NCBI RefSeq assembly: GCF_039812505.1
Contig: NZ_JBDIAQ010000062.1
Location: 1 to 20,390 of the forward strand
Origin: Intrasporangium_A sp039812505
GTDB taxonomy: Bacteria > Actinomycetota > Actinomycetes > Actinomycetales > Dermatophilaceae
Length of the DNA stretch: 20,390 nt
Direction: 5' to 3'
Shown in pieces: positions 14,259-20,390 of this stretch (its first letter is position 1; each line of letters starts with the position of its first letter). The translations under genes were made by a program, and so were the position numbers. The notes below the pieces were generated by a model. The model was not told the origin of the DNA and made no database searches. It was given only the letters and a program-made list of their open reading frames with translations.

Positions 14259-14291
14259 GCCACATGAGGATCCCGCGCCACATGAGGATCC
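14259..14291. repeat. 15-bp direct repeat, two copies
   Basis: GCCACATGAGGATCC is found at 14259-14273 and 14277-14291, a period of 18 bp, in the non-coding stretch downstream of the mazF-like gene. No function is evident. Confidence 0.65.
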
Positions 14292-14328
14292 TGCGCTGGT
14301 CACGCACCGCGTGACGATCGGGCTGTGG

Positions 14329-14670
14329 CTACGGGTGATGCGGTGAGGTGGCATTGTGAACGCCGAGGTAGTGGGCCAGCGCGAGCTCGACTTCGCCGAG
14401 CTGGTCTCGGGTGAGGTAGTCGACCGGGTCGCCCACGACGTAGCGGGTGTCGATGGAGCGGACCTGGTCGACCAGGAGCCGGGTCATTCGTCCGGCGATC
14501 TCAACCTCTGGTCGGTGGATGGATGGCCCGGCCGAGGTCGAGGTGGGGAGCACCGTTGCGACCGACAGTGGGGAGTCGGAGGGGGAGACCACCAGTCCGA
14601 GGCGCCTGCCTCCTTGTTCGTGGCCGCGGTGGGGTCCGAGGTCGATCCGGTAGACAGCTCCCCGGATCAC
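14329..14670 (-). CDS. MazF/PemK-type mRNA-interferase toxin
   Basis: The 113-aa product begins at GTG 14670, overlapping the antitoxin stop by four bases (GTGA). VIRGAVYRIDLGPHRGHEQGGRRLGLVVSPSD (1-32) is the MazF N-terminus, with the GxExGGRR loop typical of the active site. SVATVLPTST and PEVEI form the central strands. GRMTRLLVDQVRSIDTRYVVGDPVDYLT (60-87) holds the conserved S/T-x-x-L-V-D-Q-V-R-S/T-I/V-D segment. MazF toxins cut single-stranded RNA at short sequences, and activity is blocked by the upstream antitoxin. A His-rich tail (HNATSPHHP) ends the protein. Sequence specificity cannot be told from here. Confidence 0.93.
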   Translation of the reverse strand: MIRGAVYRIDLGPHRGHEQGGRRLGLVVSPSDSPLSVATVLPTSTSAGPSIHRPEVEIAGRMTRLLVDQVRSIDTRYVVGDPVDYLTRDQLGEVELALAHYLGVHNATSPHHP

Positions 14671-14867
14671 CAGGCATCGGGTTCGGTGTTGAGGTCCTCG
14701 TCCTTGAGAGCCTCCGCGTCTGCCCGGAACTGGCCCAGCCACCTCTCGTGATCGAGGAGCCGTAGCGCTCGACGCAAGATGTCCGATGTGCTCTCACCTG
14801 GGCGAGCAGCATCGCGCAGGATGCGTTCGTCGTCCTGCGTCGGTCGGAAGCCGATTGATCCAGCCAT
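14667..14867 (-). CDS. Ribbon-helix-helix antitoxin of the MazF-type toxin
   Basis: The ATG at 14867 gives 66 aa. MAGSIGFRPTQDDERILRDAARPGESTSDILRRALRLLDHERW is a ribbon-helix-helix fold: a short strand (SIGFRPT), then two helices with the ESTSDILRRALRLL pattern. The acidic C-terminal half, QFRADAEALKDEDLNTEPDAW, is the flexible toxin-binding tail. The stop overlaps the toxin GTG, the usual arrangement that ties toxin to antitoxin synthesis. A purine-rich GGTGGA lies directly before the ATG. By family precedent the dimer should bind its own promoter in the region 14868-14900, which includes a short AT-rich stretch. Confidence 0.9.
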   Translation of the reverse strand: MAGSIGFRPTQDDERILRDAARPGESTSDILRRALRLLDHERWLGQFRADAEALKDEDLNTEPDAW

Positions 14868-15099
14868 TCCACCATTGTAACCCGTGTTCGACATTTGTTC
14901 GACGCCGGTGGACGGGCTCGGAGGCACCGATCGCGGCCCGAACCCCGGGGTCGCTCGAAGGTCGCCAAGGCCAGGGGCCGACCCGAGAGGAAGAAGCCCA
15001 AGCGCAAGCCACGTCAGGAGCGCGAGGTGATAGGCGGGGTCACGATGTGCCGTCCGTTGTCACGCAGTAGGGGTGTCAGTTTCACTCGAGGAGGACACC

Positions 15100-15480
15100 A
15101 TGCCAAGTGCCAACCGGAGGACGACCCCGATCGCGGTCGACGCGGACCAGATCGAGGGCCGATACGCACAGCTTGCCGACTACACCGTCAGCTTCGAGAC
15201 GTTCAAGCAGGACGCCGACCCCGCACCGTACTTCGTCGGCCTGCCCGGCGACCGTTGCCCGTGCGCACACTGGGGGGTGGTCACGGCGGGTCGGCTCACC
15301 TTGCGGTGGCCGGACCACGCCGAGACCTACGTCGCCGGCGACGCCTACTACGCGCCGGCCGGGCACCTGCCACTGGTGACGGCCGGTACGTCGATCGTGG
15401 AGTTCAGCGCGGCCGCGGAGCTGGCAGCGGCGATGTCGGTTGTGGAGAAGAACCTGCTCGCGTCGGGAGCGCAGCGGTGA
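15100..15480 (+). CDS. Cupin-like protein
   Basis: The ATG at 15100 follows a GAGGAGGA ribosome site. The 126-aa product has a small beta-barrel pattern: YTVSFETFKQDADPAPYFVGLPGDRCPCAHWGVVTAGRLTLRWPDHAETYVAGDAYYAPAGHLPLVTAGTSIVEFS. The GDRCPCAHWGVVTAGRLTLRW block resembles cupin motif 1 (HxHxxxE...G), and the DAYYAPAGHLP block resembles motif 2, but only a few metal-binding residues (His, Cys) are present. It could bind a metal or a small ligand, or sense one. Its stop overlaps the next GTG by four bases, so the two form an operon. No enzyme activity can be assigned. Confidence 0.85.
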   Translation: MPSANRRTTPIAVDADQIEGRYAQLADYTVSFETFKQDADPAPYFVGLPGDRCPCAHWGVVTAGRLTLRWPDHAETYVAGDAYYAPAGHLPLVTAGTSIVEFSAAAELAAAMSVVEKNLLASGAQR

Positions 15481-15896
15481 GCGTGACGAGGGCGCGCCGG
15501 CCCGAGACGAGCGTCGCCGTAGCGAACCTGATTCGGTTCCTCGAGACTGGCACGGCGCCGGACGCCTTGTTCGCGCCGGGCGTCTTCGCGGACGTGTCGC
15601 TGCCACGGTGGCGGGTTCAGACGGCGACCGCCGAGGAGATCCTGGCCGTCCGGGCAGGCAGTCACCCGTTCCCGGGGCAAGTGCGCGTCGAGCGGGTCGA
15701 ACAGACCGACCACGGCTTCACCATCGAGTTCGCGGAGCGGTGGGACCACGAGGGGCAGAGGTGGTACTCCCGGGAGATGATCCGCGCCGACGTGGTGGAC
15801 GACCGCATCGTGGAGATGTCCGTCTACTGCACGGGTGACTGGGACGAAGCCAGACAGCGTGAGCACGCCCGGGCGGTGCGGCTGATCCGTCCCTGA
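15477..15896 (+). CDS. SnoaL/NTF2-like protein
   Basis: GTG at 15477 overlaps the cupin stop (GTGA) and gives 139 aa. The layout is that of a SnoaL-like (NTF2 fold) cone: an N-terminal helix (SVAVANLIRFLETGTAPDALFAPGVFADVSLPRWR), a central part (AEEILAVRAGSHPFPGQVRVERVEQTDHGFTIEFAERWDHEGQRWYSREMIRADVVDDRIVEMSVYCTGDWDEA). The alternating strands FTIEFAERW, WYSREMIRADVVDDRIVEMSVYCTGDWD are typical. Members include isomerases, cyclases and ketosteroid-like hydrolases; no catalytic dyad can be fixed here. The cupin-SnoaL pairing suggests a joint role in handling a small molecule. Confidence 0.85.
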   Translation: MSVTRARRPETSVAVANLIRFLETGTAPDALFAPGVFADVSLPRWRVQTATAEEILAVRAGSHPFPGQVRVERVEQTDHGFTIEFAERWDHEGQRWYSREMIRADVVDDRIVEMSVYCTGDWDEARQREHARAVRLIRP

Positions 15897-15937
15897 GCGA
15901 CGCCGGGCAAAGCCTGATCCGTCCCTGAGCGACGCCG
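15882..15937. repeat. 24-bp direct repeat spanning the SnoaL-like stop codon
   Basis: A 24-bp sequence beginning CTGATCCGTCCCTGAGCG occurs at 15882-15905, where it includes the stop TGA, and again at 15914-15937. The second copy sits directly upstream of the -10-like TAGGAT of the next gene. It looks like a recent duplication of the 3' end of the SnoaL-like gene. Confidence 0.75.
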
Positions 15938-15942
15938 AAGCC

Positions 15943-15954
15943 TAGGATGGAGGA
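15943..15954 (+). promoter_or_regulatory. -10 box of a probable leaderless transcript
   Basis: TAGGAT (15943-15948) ends five bases before the ATG at 15954, so transcription probably starts at or next to the start codon. The GGAGG in between is too close to serve as a ribosome site. Confidence 0.4.
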
Positions 15955-17831
15955 TGGTGCGGCGTCCACCACCTTCGGTAGGTGATGTCCCGGTAGGTGA
16001 TGTCCCGGTAGGTGATGTCCCGGTAGGTGATGTCCCGGTCGACGACGTCCTCGACCGCGCTGACGCTGCCCGCGGCGCGGGTCGTCGGCAGATGGCCGCC
16101 CGTCTGTACGACGAGGCGATCACCCGCTGCCGCGCCGAGGACGACATCGCCGGGTGCACGCGGGCCGTGCTCGGCGCGGCGTCGGTGCACGTGTTCGGCG
16201 CCGAGCCGGGCAAGCTGCCGGCCCAGCTCCACGACGCACTGGTGCGCACCAGCGACGACGCGAACCGCGCCCGTCTCGCGGCGGCGCTGGCCCGGTGCTG
16301 GGCCTACGCCGGTCACGCCGGACGCGCGGTGCAGTTCGCCGACGAGGCGGTGGAGCGCGCACAGCACGCGGCAGTCCCGGAACTGCTCGCCGACTGTCTG
16401 GACGCGGCACTTGCCGCCCGCTGGGGGCCCGACGAACTCGACGAGCGCGCCGAGTTGGCCACCCGACTCGACGAGGTCGCGGCGCACGTCCTCGACCCCG
16501 ACGCGCGACTGCAGGCCCACTTGTGGGGGCTGCAGGTGGCGTGCGAGGTGTTGGACATCCAGTCGATCCACCGGCACATGCGCGCCCTGGAACGACTGGC
16601 AGAGGACTCGCCCCGCGCGTCGTTCTTCGCGGCCTCGCGACGGCTGATGCTCGACCTGCTCGGCGGACGCACCGACACCGCGGCCCGACTGGTCAGCATG
16701 GCCCGGCAAGCGTCCGAACGTGCCTCGCTCGCCGATGCGTGGATGGTGGTCGAGTCGATGCGCGGCTACTCCGCAGTCCAGTCCGGCGACACCGCCACCT
16801 GCGCGATCGTCGCGGAGGAGTGCGAGGAGTTCGCGTTGGCCGAGGGCGCCGCGGCAGTGTGCGCCGAGGCCGCCTTCCTCTGGCTCGGCGCCGGGCAGCT
16901 CGACCGCTCCCGCGCGCTGGTGCGCACGTTCTACGGGCACGTGCTCGACGACCTGCCCCGCGACGTGAACTGGCTGCTGACCATGCAGTGCGTACTCGAG
17001 GCAGCGCTCGCTACCGGAGACGGCGAGGTCATCGAGCAGGCAACCCGGCTGCTGATGCCCTACTCCGGACGGGCGGTGTTCAACGCGGGTGCGGTCATGT
17101 TCCACGGCGTCACCGACGACACCCTCGCGCGCGCAGCGGCCGTGCTCGGCGATCCGGACACCGCCGGCCGGCTGCGTGAACGGGCTCTCGCCGTGTACGA
17201 ACGCCTCGGCGCCAGTTGGTGGCACGACCGGCTCAATGGGTGGCCGCCGCCCGGAACCACCACGTCACCAGCCGCGCGTGGCCGAATCCGGCTGCATCCG
17301 AGCGCGGACGGACTCTGGCTCGTCGGTCCCGCCGACGACGCCCGACCGGTACGAGGGTTGCGGGGATTCAGCTATCTGCGTGAGCTGCTGCGTCGGCCCG
17401 GCCAGCCGGTTGCCGCGCTCGACCTGGTCGGAGCCGTCGCGGGCGGCACCGCCGTGCAATCAGGGCTCGGCGGGCTGCTCGATCGTCAGGCGGTCGATGC
17501 CTACCGCCAACGCCTCCGCGACCTTGATCACGAGCTTGCCGAGGCCGAGGACTGGTCGGACCTGGGCCGCCGCGACACACTGCACGCCGAGCGCAGCGCG
17601 CTCATCGACGAACTCGCTGCCGCCACCGGGCTCGGCGGACGGGCAAGGCCCCAGGGCTCCAGCCACGAACGCGCCCGAGTGGCGGCCACCAAGGCGATCA
17701 CCGCAGGCATCGACCGGATCACCACCGTCAATCCGCCCCTGGGCCGGTACCTGAGAACCACCATCCACACCGGTGGGCAGTGCAGCTACCAGCCTGACGC
17801 GCACGACCAACCGGACTGGATTCTCGACTGA
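15954..17831 (+). CDS. TPR-rich regulator-like protein lacking ATPase and DNA-binding domains
   Basis: The 625-aa product begins with MVRRPPPS and five PVGDV-type units (about 8-33) coded by a minisatellite. Residues 34-440 are helical repeats of the TPR type (AARGAGRRQMAARLYDEAITRC, AALARCWAYAGHAGRAVQFADEAVERA). Residues 445-625 match the C-terminus of large actinobacterial regulator ATPases: RIRLHPSADGLWLVGPADDARPVRGLRGFSYLRELLRRPGQPVAALDLVG, then VDAYRQRLRDLDHELAEAEDW and TGLGGRARPQGSSHERARVAATKAITAGIDRITTVNPPLGRYLRTTIHTGGQCSYQP. The N-terminal NTPase and LuxR or SARP domain of such proteins are missing. It may scaffold or sense rather than regulate directly. A leaderless start at ATG 15954 is likely. 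Confidence 0.9.
   Translation: MVRRPPPSVGDVPVGDVPVGDVPVGDVPVDDVLDRADAARGAGRRQMAARLYDEAITRCRAEDDIAGCTRAVLGAASVHVFGAEPGKLPAQLHDALVRTSDDANRARLAAALARCWAYAGHAGRAVQFADEAVERAQHAAVPELLADCLDAALAARWGPDELDERAELATRLDEVAAHVLDPDARLQAHLWGLQVACEVLDIQSIHRHMRALERLAEDSPRASFFAASRRLMLDLLGGRTDTAARLVSMARQASERASLADAWMVVESMRGYSAVQSGDTATCAIVAEECEEFALAEGAAAVCAEAAFLWLGAGQLDRSRALVRTFYGHVLDDLPRDVNWLLTMQCVLEAALATGDGEVIEQATRLLMPYSGRAVFNAGAVMFHGVTDDTLARAAAVLGDPDTAGRLRERALAVYERLGASWWHDRLNGWPPPGTTTSPAARGRIRLHPSADGLWLVGPADDARPVRGLRGFSYLRELLRRPGQPVAALDLVGAVAGGTAVQSGLGGLLDRQAVDAYRQRLRDLDHELAEAEDWSDLGRRDTLHAERSALIDELAAATGLGGRARPQGSSHERARVAATKAITAGIDRITTVNPPLGRYLRTTIHTGGQCSYQPDAHDQPDWILD
15976..16050 (+). repeat. 15-bp coding minisatellite (four exact copies plus one variant)
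   Basis: CGGTAGGTGATGTCC is repeated exactly at 15976, 15991, 16006 and 16021, then once with changes at 16036-16050 (CGGTCGACGACGTCC). It encodes VGDVP units followed by VDDVL. Because 15 bp equals five codons, copy-number changes keep the frame. Confidence 0.95.
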
Positions 17832-18005
17832 ACCTGGTGGGCACGACGGGGGACCGAGCCGGCACGCACGCCTAGGGCCTCACACGCCACCGGGACCGGT
17901 ACGATCCCGGGGGCAAGGGCTAGGCAGGGGCCCGCGCAACCGCAGGGTCTATCGTCCGCACAGGAGTGCACCAAGCAGCAAGCTTTCTCGGAGAGAGTGG
18001 TAGCC

Positions 18006-18500
18006 ATGGGTGTCATCGATGCGGACATGCGGTCGATCGTGGACAGTGCCAAGCTGGGGTTCGTCGCCACGGTCTGCGCGGACGGGTCACCGAACCTGTC
18101 CCCGAAGGGGACCATTCGGGTGTACGACGACGACCACCTGGTGTTCTTGAACCAGGCGTCCCCGGGTACGGTCGCCAACCTGCGGCGGGACCCGCGACTG
18201 GAGGTCAACGTGGTCGACTTCCTCAAACGCCGCGGGTACCGGTTCAAGGGCACCGCGCAGTTCCACGCGCCCGGCAGCGACGTGTTCGAGTGGATCCACG
18301 ACTGGCTGGTCGCCACGCAGGGGCCCGGATATCCCGCGATCGAGGCGCTGCTGGTCATGGTCGAGCGTGCCTTGCCGGTGAACTCGCCGGCGTACGAGTG
18401 GGGCCACGCGACGGAGGCGGCCCTGCAGGCGTCCTGGGCCAAGACGTATGGCGTCCAGGTAGCGGGTCCCGGCACGGATGCAGGGGCGGCAGGTGCCTGA
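18006..18500 (+). CDS. PNPOx-like FMN-binding flavoprotein
   Basis: The ATG at 18006 is preceded by CGGAGAGAG and gives 164 aa. MRSIVDSAKLGFVATVCADGSPNLSPKGTIRVYDDDHLVFLNQASPGTVANLRRDPRLEVNVVD is the split-barrel fold of pyridoxamine-phosphate-oxidase-like proteins, in which GFVATVCADGSPNLSPKG starts the flavin-binding strands. RRGYRFKGTAQFHAPGSDVFEWI follows as usual. Residues 110-145 (PAIEALLVMVERALPVNSPAYEW) are a helical segment of this subgroup. Related proteins bind FMN, F420 or heme and act on quinones or small redox substrates. It is directly followed by an MDR reductase, probably in one operon, so a joint detoxification role is likely. Confidence 0.9.
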   Translation: MGVIDADMRSIVDSAKLGFVATVCADGSPNLSPKGTIRVYDDDHLVFLNQASPGTVANLRRDPRLEVNVVDFLKRRGYRFKGTAQFHAPGSDVFEWIHDWLVATQGPGYPAIEALLVMVERALPVNSPAYEWGHATEAALQASWAKTYGVQVAGPGTDAGAAGA

Positions 18501-18513
18501 CGTGCCGGAGGAG

Positions 18514-19488
18514 ATGGACGCCGCGTACGTGCAACGGCTGGGACCGGCCGACGCGATCCGGTATGGGCGGCTGCCCGTGCCACGGATCGGACCGACCGAC
18601 GTGCTGGTCGCCGTCCACGCCGTCACGGTCAACCCGGTGGACACGTTCGTGCGGTCCGGCGCCTACCGCACACCTACCCCGTTCCCGTTCATCATCGGCC
18701 GCGACCTCGCCGGCACCGTCGCCGCGACCGGCGAGGGCGCCGCCGGCTTCGCGGTCGGGGACCCGGTGTGGTGCAACAGCCTGGGCCATGGTGGTCGGCA
18801 GGGCTCCTTCGCGCAGTATGCCGCCGTACCCGTCGACCGGCTCTACCACCTGCCGGAGGGGGTCGACCCGGTCCAGGCGGTCGGAGTCGCCCACATGGCC
18901 GCGACCGCCTGGCTGGGTCTGTTCCGGCACGCCCGCCTCGGCCCGGGCGACACGGTGTACATCGGTGGCGGCGCCGGCAACGTCGGTCACGCCGCGGTAC
19001 GCCTTGCCGTCGCGGCCGGTGCCCGGGTGATCGCCTCCGGCTCCGGGGCCGGCCTGGACAGGACTCGCGCTGCGGGTGCAGCCGTGGTGGTCGACTACAA
19101 GGAGCCCAGCATGGCCGAGCAGGTCCGCGAGGCCGCGCCCTCCGGTCTGGACGTGTACTGGGACACCTCGGGCCACCACGACCTCGACACGGCGATCGGG
19201 CTGATGGCCCGCGGAGGCCGGATCCTGCTGACCGCCGCCGGGCCGCGACGGCACGTCCCGCTGCCCGTCAGCGCCGCCTACACCCACGACGTGAGCCTGA
19301 CCGGGTTCGCGATCAGCAACGCCACCACCACCGATCTGGCCGACGCCGCGCGAACACTGAACCAGCGCCTCGCCGACCACACCCTGACGGCGCAGATCGC
19401 CGACACCCTGCCCATGAGACAGGCCGCCGAAGCGCATCAGCGCCTGGAAGCGGGTGGCGTCCACGGCAGGCTCATCCTCACACCATGA
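18514..19488 (+). CDS. Zinc-less quinone-oxidoreductase-like MDR protein
   Basis: From ATG 18514 (MDAAYVQRLGPADAIRYG) the protein is 324 aa, as expected for NADPH:quinone-reductase-like medium-chain dehydrogenases. The SD-like GGAGG lies only two bases before it; GTG 18502 or ATG 18478 could start a slightly longer form. The GroES-like part (TDVLVAVHAVTVNPVDTFVRSGAY, PFIIGRDLAGTVAATGEGAAGFAVGDPVW) has no zinc ligands. The nucleotide loop is YIGGGAGNVGHAAVRLAVAAGARVIASG. GHHDLDTAIGLMARGGRILLTAAG and EAHQRLEAGGVHGRLILTP close the domain. It follows the flavoprotein with the start near its stop codon, so co-transcription is likely. Substrate is unknown. Confidence 0.93.
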   Translation: MDAAYVQRLGPADAIRYGRLPVPRIGPTDVLVAVHAVTVNPVDTFVRSGAYRTPTPFPFIIGRDLAGTVAATGEGAAGFAVGDPVWCNSLGHGGRQGSFAQYAAVPVDRLYHLPEGVDPVQAVGVAHMAATAWLGLFRHARLGPGDTVYIGGGAGNVGHAAVRLAVAAGARVIASGSGAGLDRTRAAGAAVVVDYKEPSMAEQVREAAPSGLDVYWDTSGHHDLDTAIGLMARGGRILLTAAGPRRHVPLPVSAAYTHDVSLTGFAISNATTTDLADAARTLNQRLADHTLTAQIADTLPMRQAAEAHQRLEAGGVHGRLILTP

Positions 19489-19588
19489 GTCGAGGCAAGG
19501 CAGGGGCCGTAGCCGTCGACCTGCGCACCGCTGCCGGCTGCCACCTGCGCCGGGCGCGATCGACGCGATCAGCCACGCCTGTCGAGAG

Positions 19589-19975
19589 TCACGCCACGAC
19601 CACGTCCACAGCGGGTGCGTCGCGCAGGCGGCGGTCGGTCGTGACCAAGGGAAGCTCGAGTGAGACCGCGAGCTGGACGTACAGGGCGTCGACCAACCGC
19701 AGCCGATGGCGTCGTGCCCAGGAGTCGACGAGCAGATCGTTCACCGCGTGCCGCCGGATCGGTGCAGCGGCGAGCACCTGGAGCCTCGACTCGACGTCTC
19801 CGGACCGGATGTCCCCTGCTCGGTGCAGTCGACCCAACGCGGACAGAACCTCGGCATCGAGGTGAGCCGGTGCATGCAGCCCGCAACCCACCAGCCGGCT
19901 GCGGACGGCACCACCCAGCTCGTTGCCCAGGAGGAGATCCACGATCGCCGAGGCATCGACCACGAGCTCAGCCAT
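19589..19975 (-). CDS. VapC-type PIN-domain toxin
   Basis: The 128-aa product has all four acidic PIN residues: Asp7 (VVDASAIVDLLL), Glu42 (HLDAEVLSALGRL), Asp96 (LRLVDALYVQLA) and Asp114 (PLVTTDRRLRDA). VapC toxins are magnesium-dependent ribonucleases that typically cut tRNA or rRNA. ATG 19975 lies eight bases inside the antitoxin gene, the common overlap that couples the pair. Fold order (strand-Asp-helix, then Glu, Asp, Asp) is intact, so it should be active if expressed. The target is not predictable here. It converges on the MDR gene across a short gap of about 100 bp. Confidence 0.95.
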   Translation of the reverse strand: MAELVVDASAIVDLLLGNELGGAVRSRLVGCGLHAPAHLDAEVLSALGRLHRAGDIRSGDVESRLQVLAAAPIRRHAVNDLLVDSWARRHRLRLVDALYVQLAVSLELPLVTTDRRLRDAPAVDVVVA

Positions 19976-20201
19976 GGCGGGTGGGCGCCTCGTCGCGGGC
20001 CGCGTCCATCGCTTCCAGAGCGCGGTCGTGCGAGACGGCTCGCCCAGAAGCCGTGGCGGCGACGGCGGCGAGCCAGGCGTCGGTCGAGCGTTCGGCCAGG
20101 ACTCGCCTCACGGCCTCTTGAGTGACAGCGGAGAGGTTCAGCCCCGCCTTCTTGGCCGCTGCCGCGAGGTCGTCCGGAAGATAGACATTCAACCGTGCCA
20201 C
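19968..20201 (-). CDS. VapB-type ribbon-helix-helix antitoxin
   Basis: The GTG at 20201 gives 77 aa. VARLNVYLPDDLAAAAKKAGLNLSAVTQEAVRRVLAERS is a ribbon-helix-helix (CopG/MetJ-like) domain: strand VARLNVYLP, helix DDLAAAAKKAG, helix LSAVTQEAVRRVLAE. The rest (WLAAVAATASGRAVSHDRALEAMDAARDEAPTRHG) is the toxin-binding tail. Upstream ATGs (20210, 20213) are in frame, but a TATGAT box places transcription start at about 20202, next to the GTG, and no ribosome site is present; a leaderless start is favoured. By family precedent the VapBC complex would bind this promoter to repress itself. Confidence 0.9.
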   Translation of the reverse strand: MARLNVYLPDDLAAAAKKAGLNLSAVTQEAVRRVLAERSTDAWLAAVAATASGRAVSHDRALEAMDAARDEAPTRHG

Positions 20202-20208
20202 AACACAC

Positions 20209-20214
20209 ATCATA
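20209..20214 (-). promoter_or_regulatory. -10 box of the VapBC operon
   Basis: TATGAT on the minus strand (20214 to 20209) ends seven bases before 20202, adjacent to the GTG start at 20201. The surrounding AT-rich stretch stands out from the GC-rich background. No matching -35 box is seen. Confidence 0.55.
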
Positions 20215-20313
20215 CACAAATAGGAGGTGCGGCCCCGGCAGCGGCTCACTCCGGTCGACGAGGCAGCAGCGAGGGCGGACGGAACAGTGGGACAACGCCT
20301 GGCCCCGGCTGGC

Positions 20314-20390
20314 TCAGTCGGCCAGCGACTCCCGCGCAAGGGTCTCGGGCTGGCTGGCTACCCAAGACGCGAGGAGCTTCAGCGCGTCGG
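20314..20390 (-). CDS. C-terminal end of an unidentified gene (cut by window edge)
   Basis: On the minus strand, a frame open from the window edge to a TGA at 20314-20316 reads DALKLLASWVASQPETLA RESLAD in two short helices. The codon choice and residue mix look like a real C-terminus. Only 24 residues are visible, so no family can be named. It would be read in the same direction as VapBC and lie about 100 bp upstream of it. Confidence 0.45.
   Translation of the reverse strand, partial: DALKLLASWVASQPETLARESLAD

Larger units (their letters stand above)
13519..14328. other. 810-bp stretch without an intact gene
   Basis: Between adhP and the mazF-like stop, every long open frame lacks codon bias, ribosome sites or recognisable motifs. 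The only coding trace is the PAP2 remnant at 13760-14061. A two-copy 15-bp repeat lies at 14259-14291. I see no tRNA, terminator run or transposon end. The part at 13519-13759 holds nothing I can name; it may be further decayed DNA downstream of adhP. Confidence 0.6.

Noticed and set aside
14895..15076. Lys/Arg-rich stretch (KVAKARGRPERKKPKRKPRQE) ahead of the cupin gene
   Set aside because: It resembles a basic protein tail, but there is no start with a ribosome site, no supporting family, and the frame runs on into the cupin gene region out of phase. It is possibly a relic; not enough to call.
15976..16035. Possible CRISPR-like array
   Set aside because: The repeats are contiguous 15-mers with no spacers and lie inside a coding frame.

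Overview
The window is high-GC DNA (roughly 70% GC by eye) with strong G/C third-position codon bias, many GTG starts, short purine-rich Shine-Dalgarno sites and several apparently leaderless promoters. This is typical of an actinomycete (Actinomycetota). Lineage cannot be fixed from the sequence alone. There is no rRNA, tRNA, CRISPR array or intact insertion sequence. The region looks like accessory chromosome: small stress, detoxification and defence genes, two toxin-antitoxin pairs, one toxin-like operon and at least four decayed genes.

Layout. 1-3.4 kb is an eroding zone. It holds an alpha/beta-hydrolase remnant (1-322), a PepSY lipoprotein (407-1201, minus), a frameshifted AbrB/MazE-type antitoxin remnant abutting a truncated transposase-associated ORF (1427-1788), a VOC/glyoxalase-like protein (1948-2352, minus), a SixA-type histidine phosphatase (2417-2905, minus) and a broken GNAT acetyltransferase (2930-3240). 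3.4-7.4 kb carries an AhpD-like CxxC protein, a fusion of an ArsR C-terminal region with a MurB-like fragment, a TlpA-like thioredoxin, a small protein with an internal repeat, an Imm-5-like immunity protein and pyroglutamyl-peptidase I.

7.5-10.0 kb is a tight operon: a MerR regulator, an ABC ATPase and an ABC-2 permease with overlapping stop/start codons. It is preceded by a promoter with a MerR-like 19-bp spacer. 10.1-12.2 kb is the most unusual block. A LuxR/NarL-type regulator is followed on the same strand by an unrecognised 194-aa protein and a 253-aa protein with Tse2-like toxin motifs; a perfect 18-bp AT-rich palindrome lies upstream of the pair. 12.5-13.5 kb is a zinc alcohol dehydrogenase (AdhP type), read divergently from the regulator.

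13.5-14.3 kb holds no intact gene, only a PAP2 phosphatase remnant. 14.3-14.9 kb is a RHH/MazF toxin-antitoxin pair. 15.1-15.9 kb is a cupin/SnoaL-like pair. 15.95-17.8 kb is a 625-aa TPR protein that starts with a 15-bp minisatellite (VGDVP repeats). 18.0-19.5 kb is a PNPOx-like flavoprotein followed by a quinone-oxidoreductase-like MDR protein. 19.6-20.2 kb is a VapBC pair. The C-terminal end of one more gene leaves the window at 20390.

Together, the redox genes (AhpD-like, thioredoxin-like, AdhP, MDR/PNPOx, VOC) and toxin or immunity genes sit among pseudogenes, which suggests repeated gain and loss. The best candidates for something undescribed are the LuxR-controlled Tse2-like operon, the ArsR-C/MurB fusion and a strongly over-represented 10-mer that also builds intergenic hairpins.
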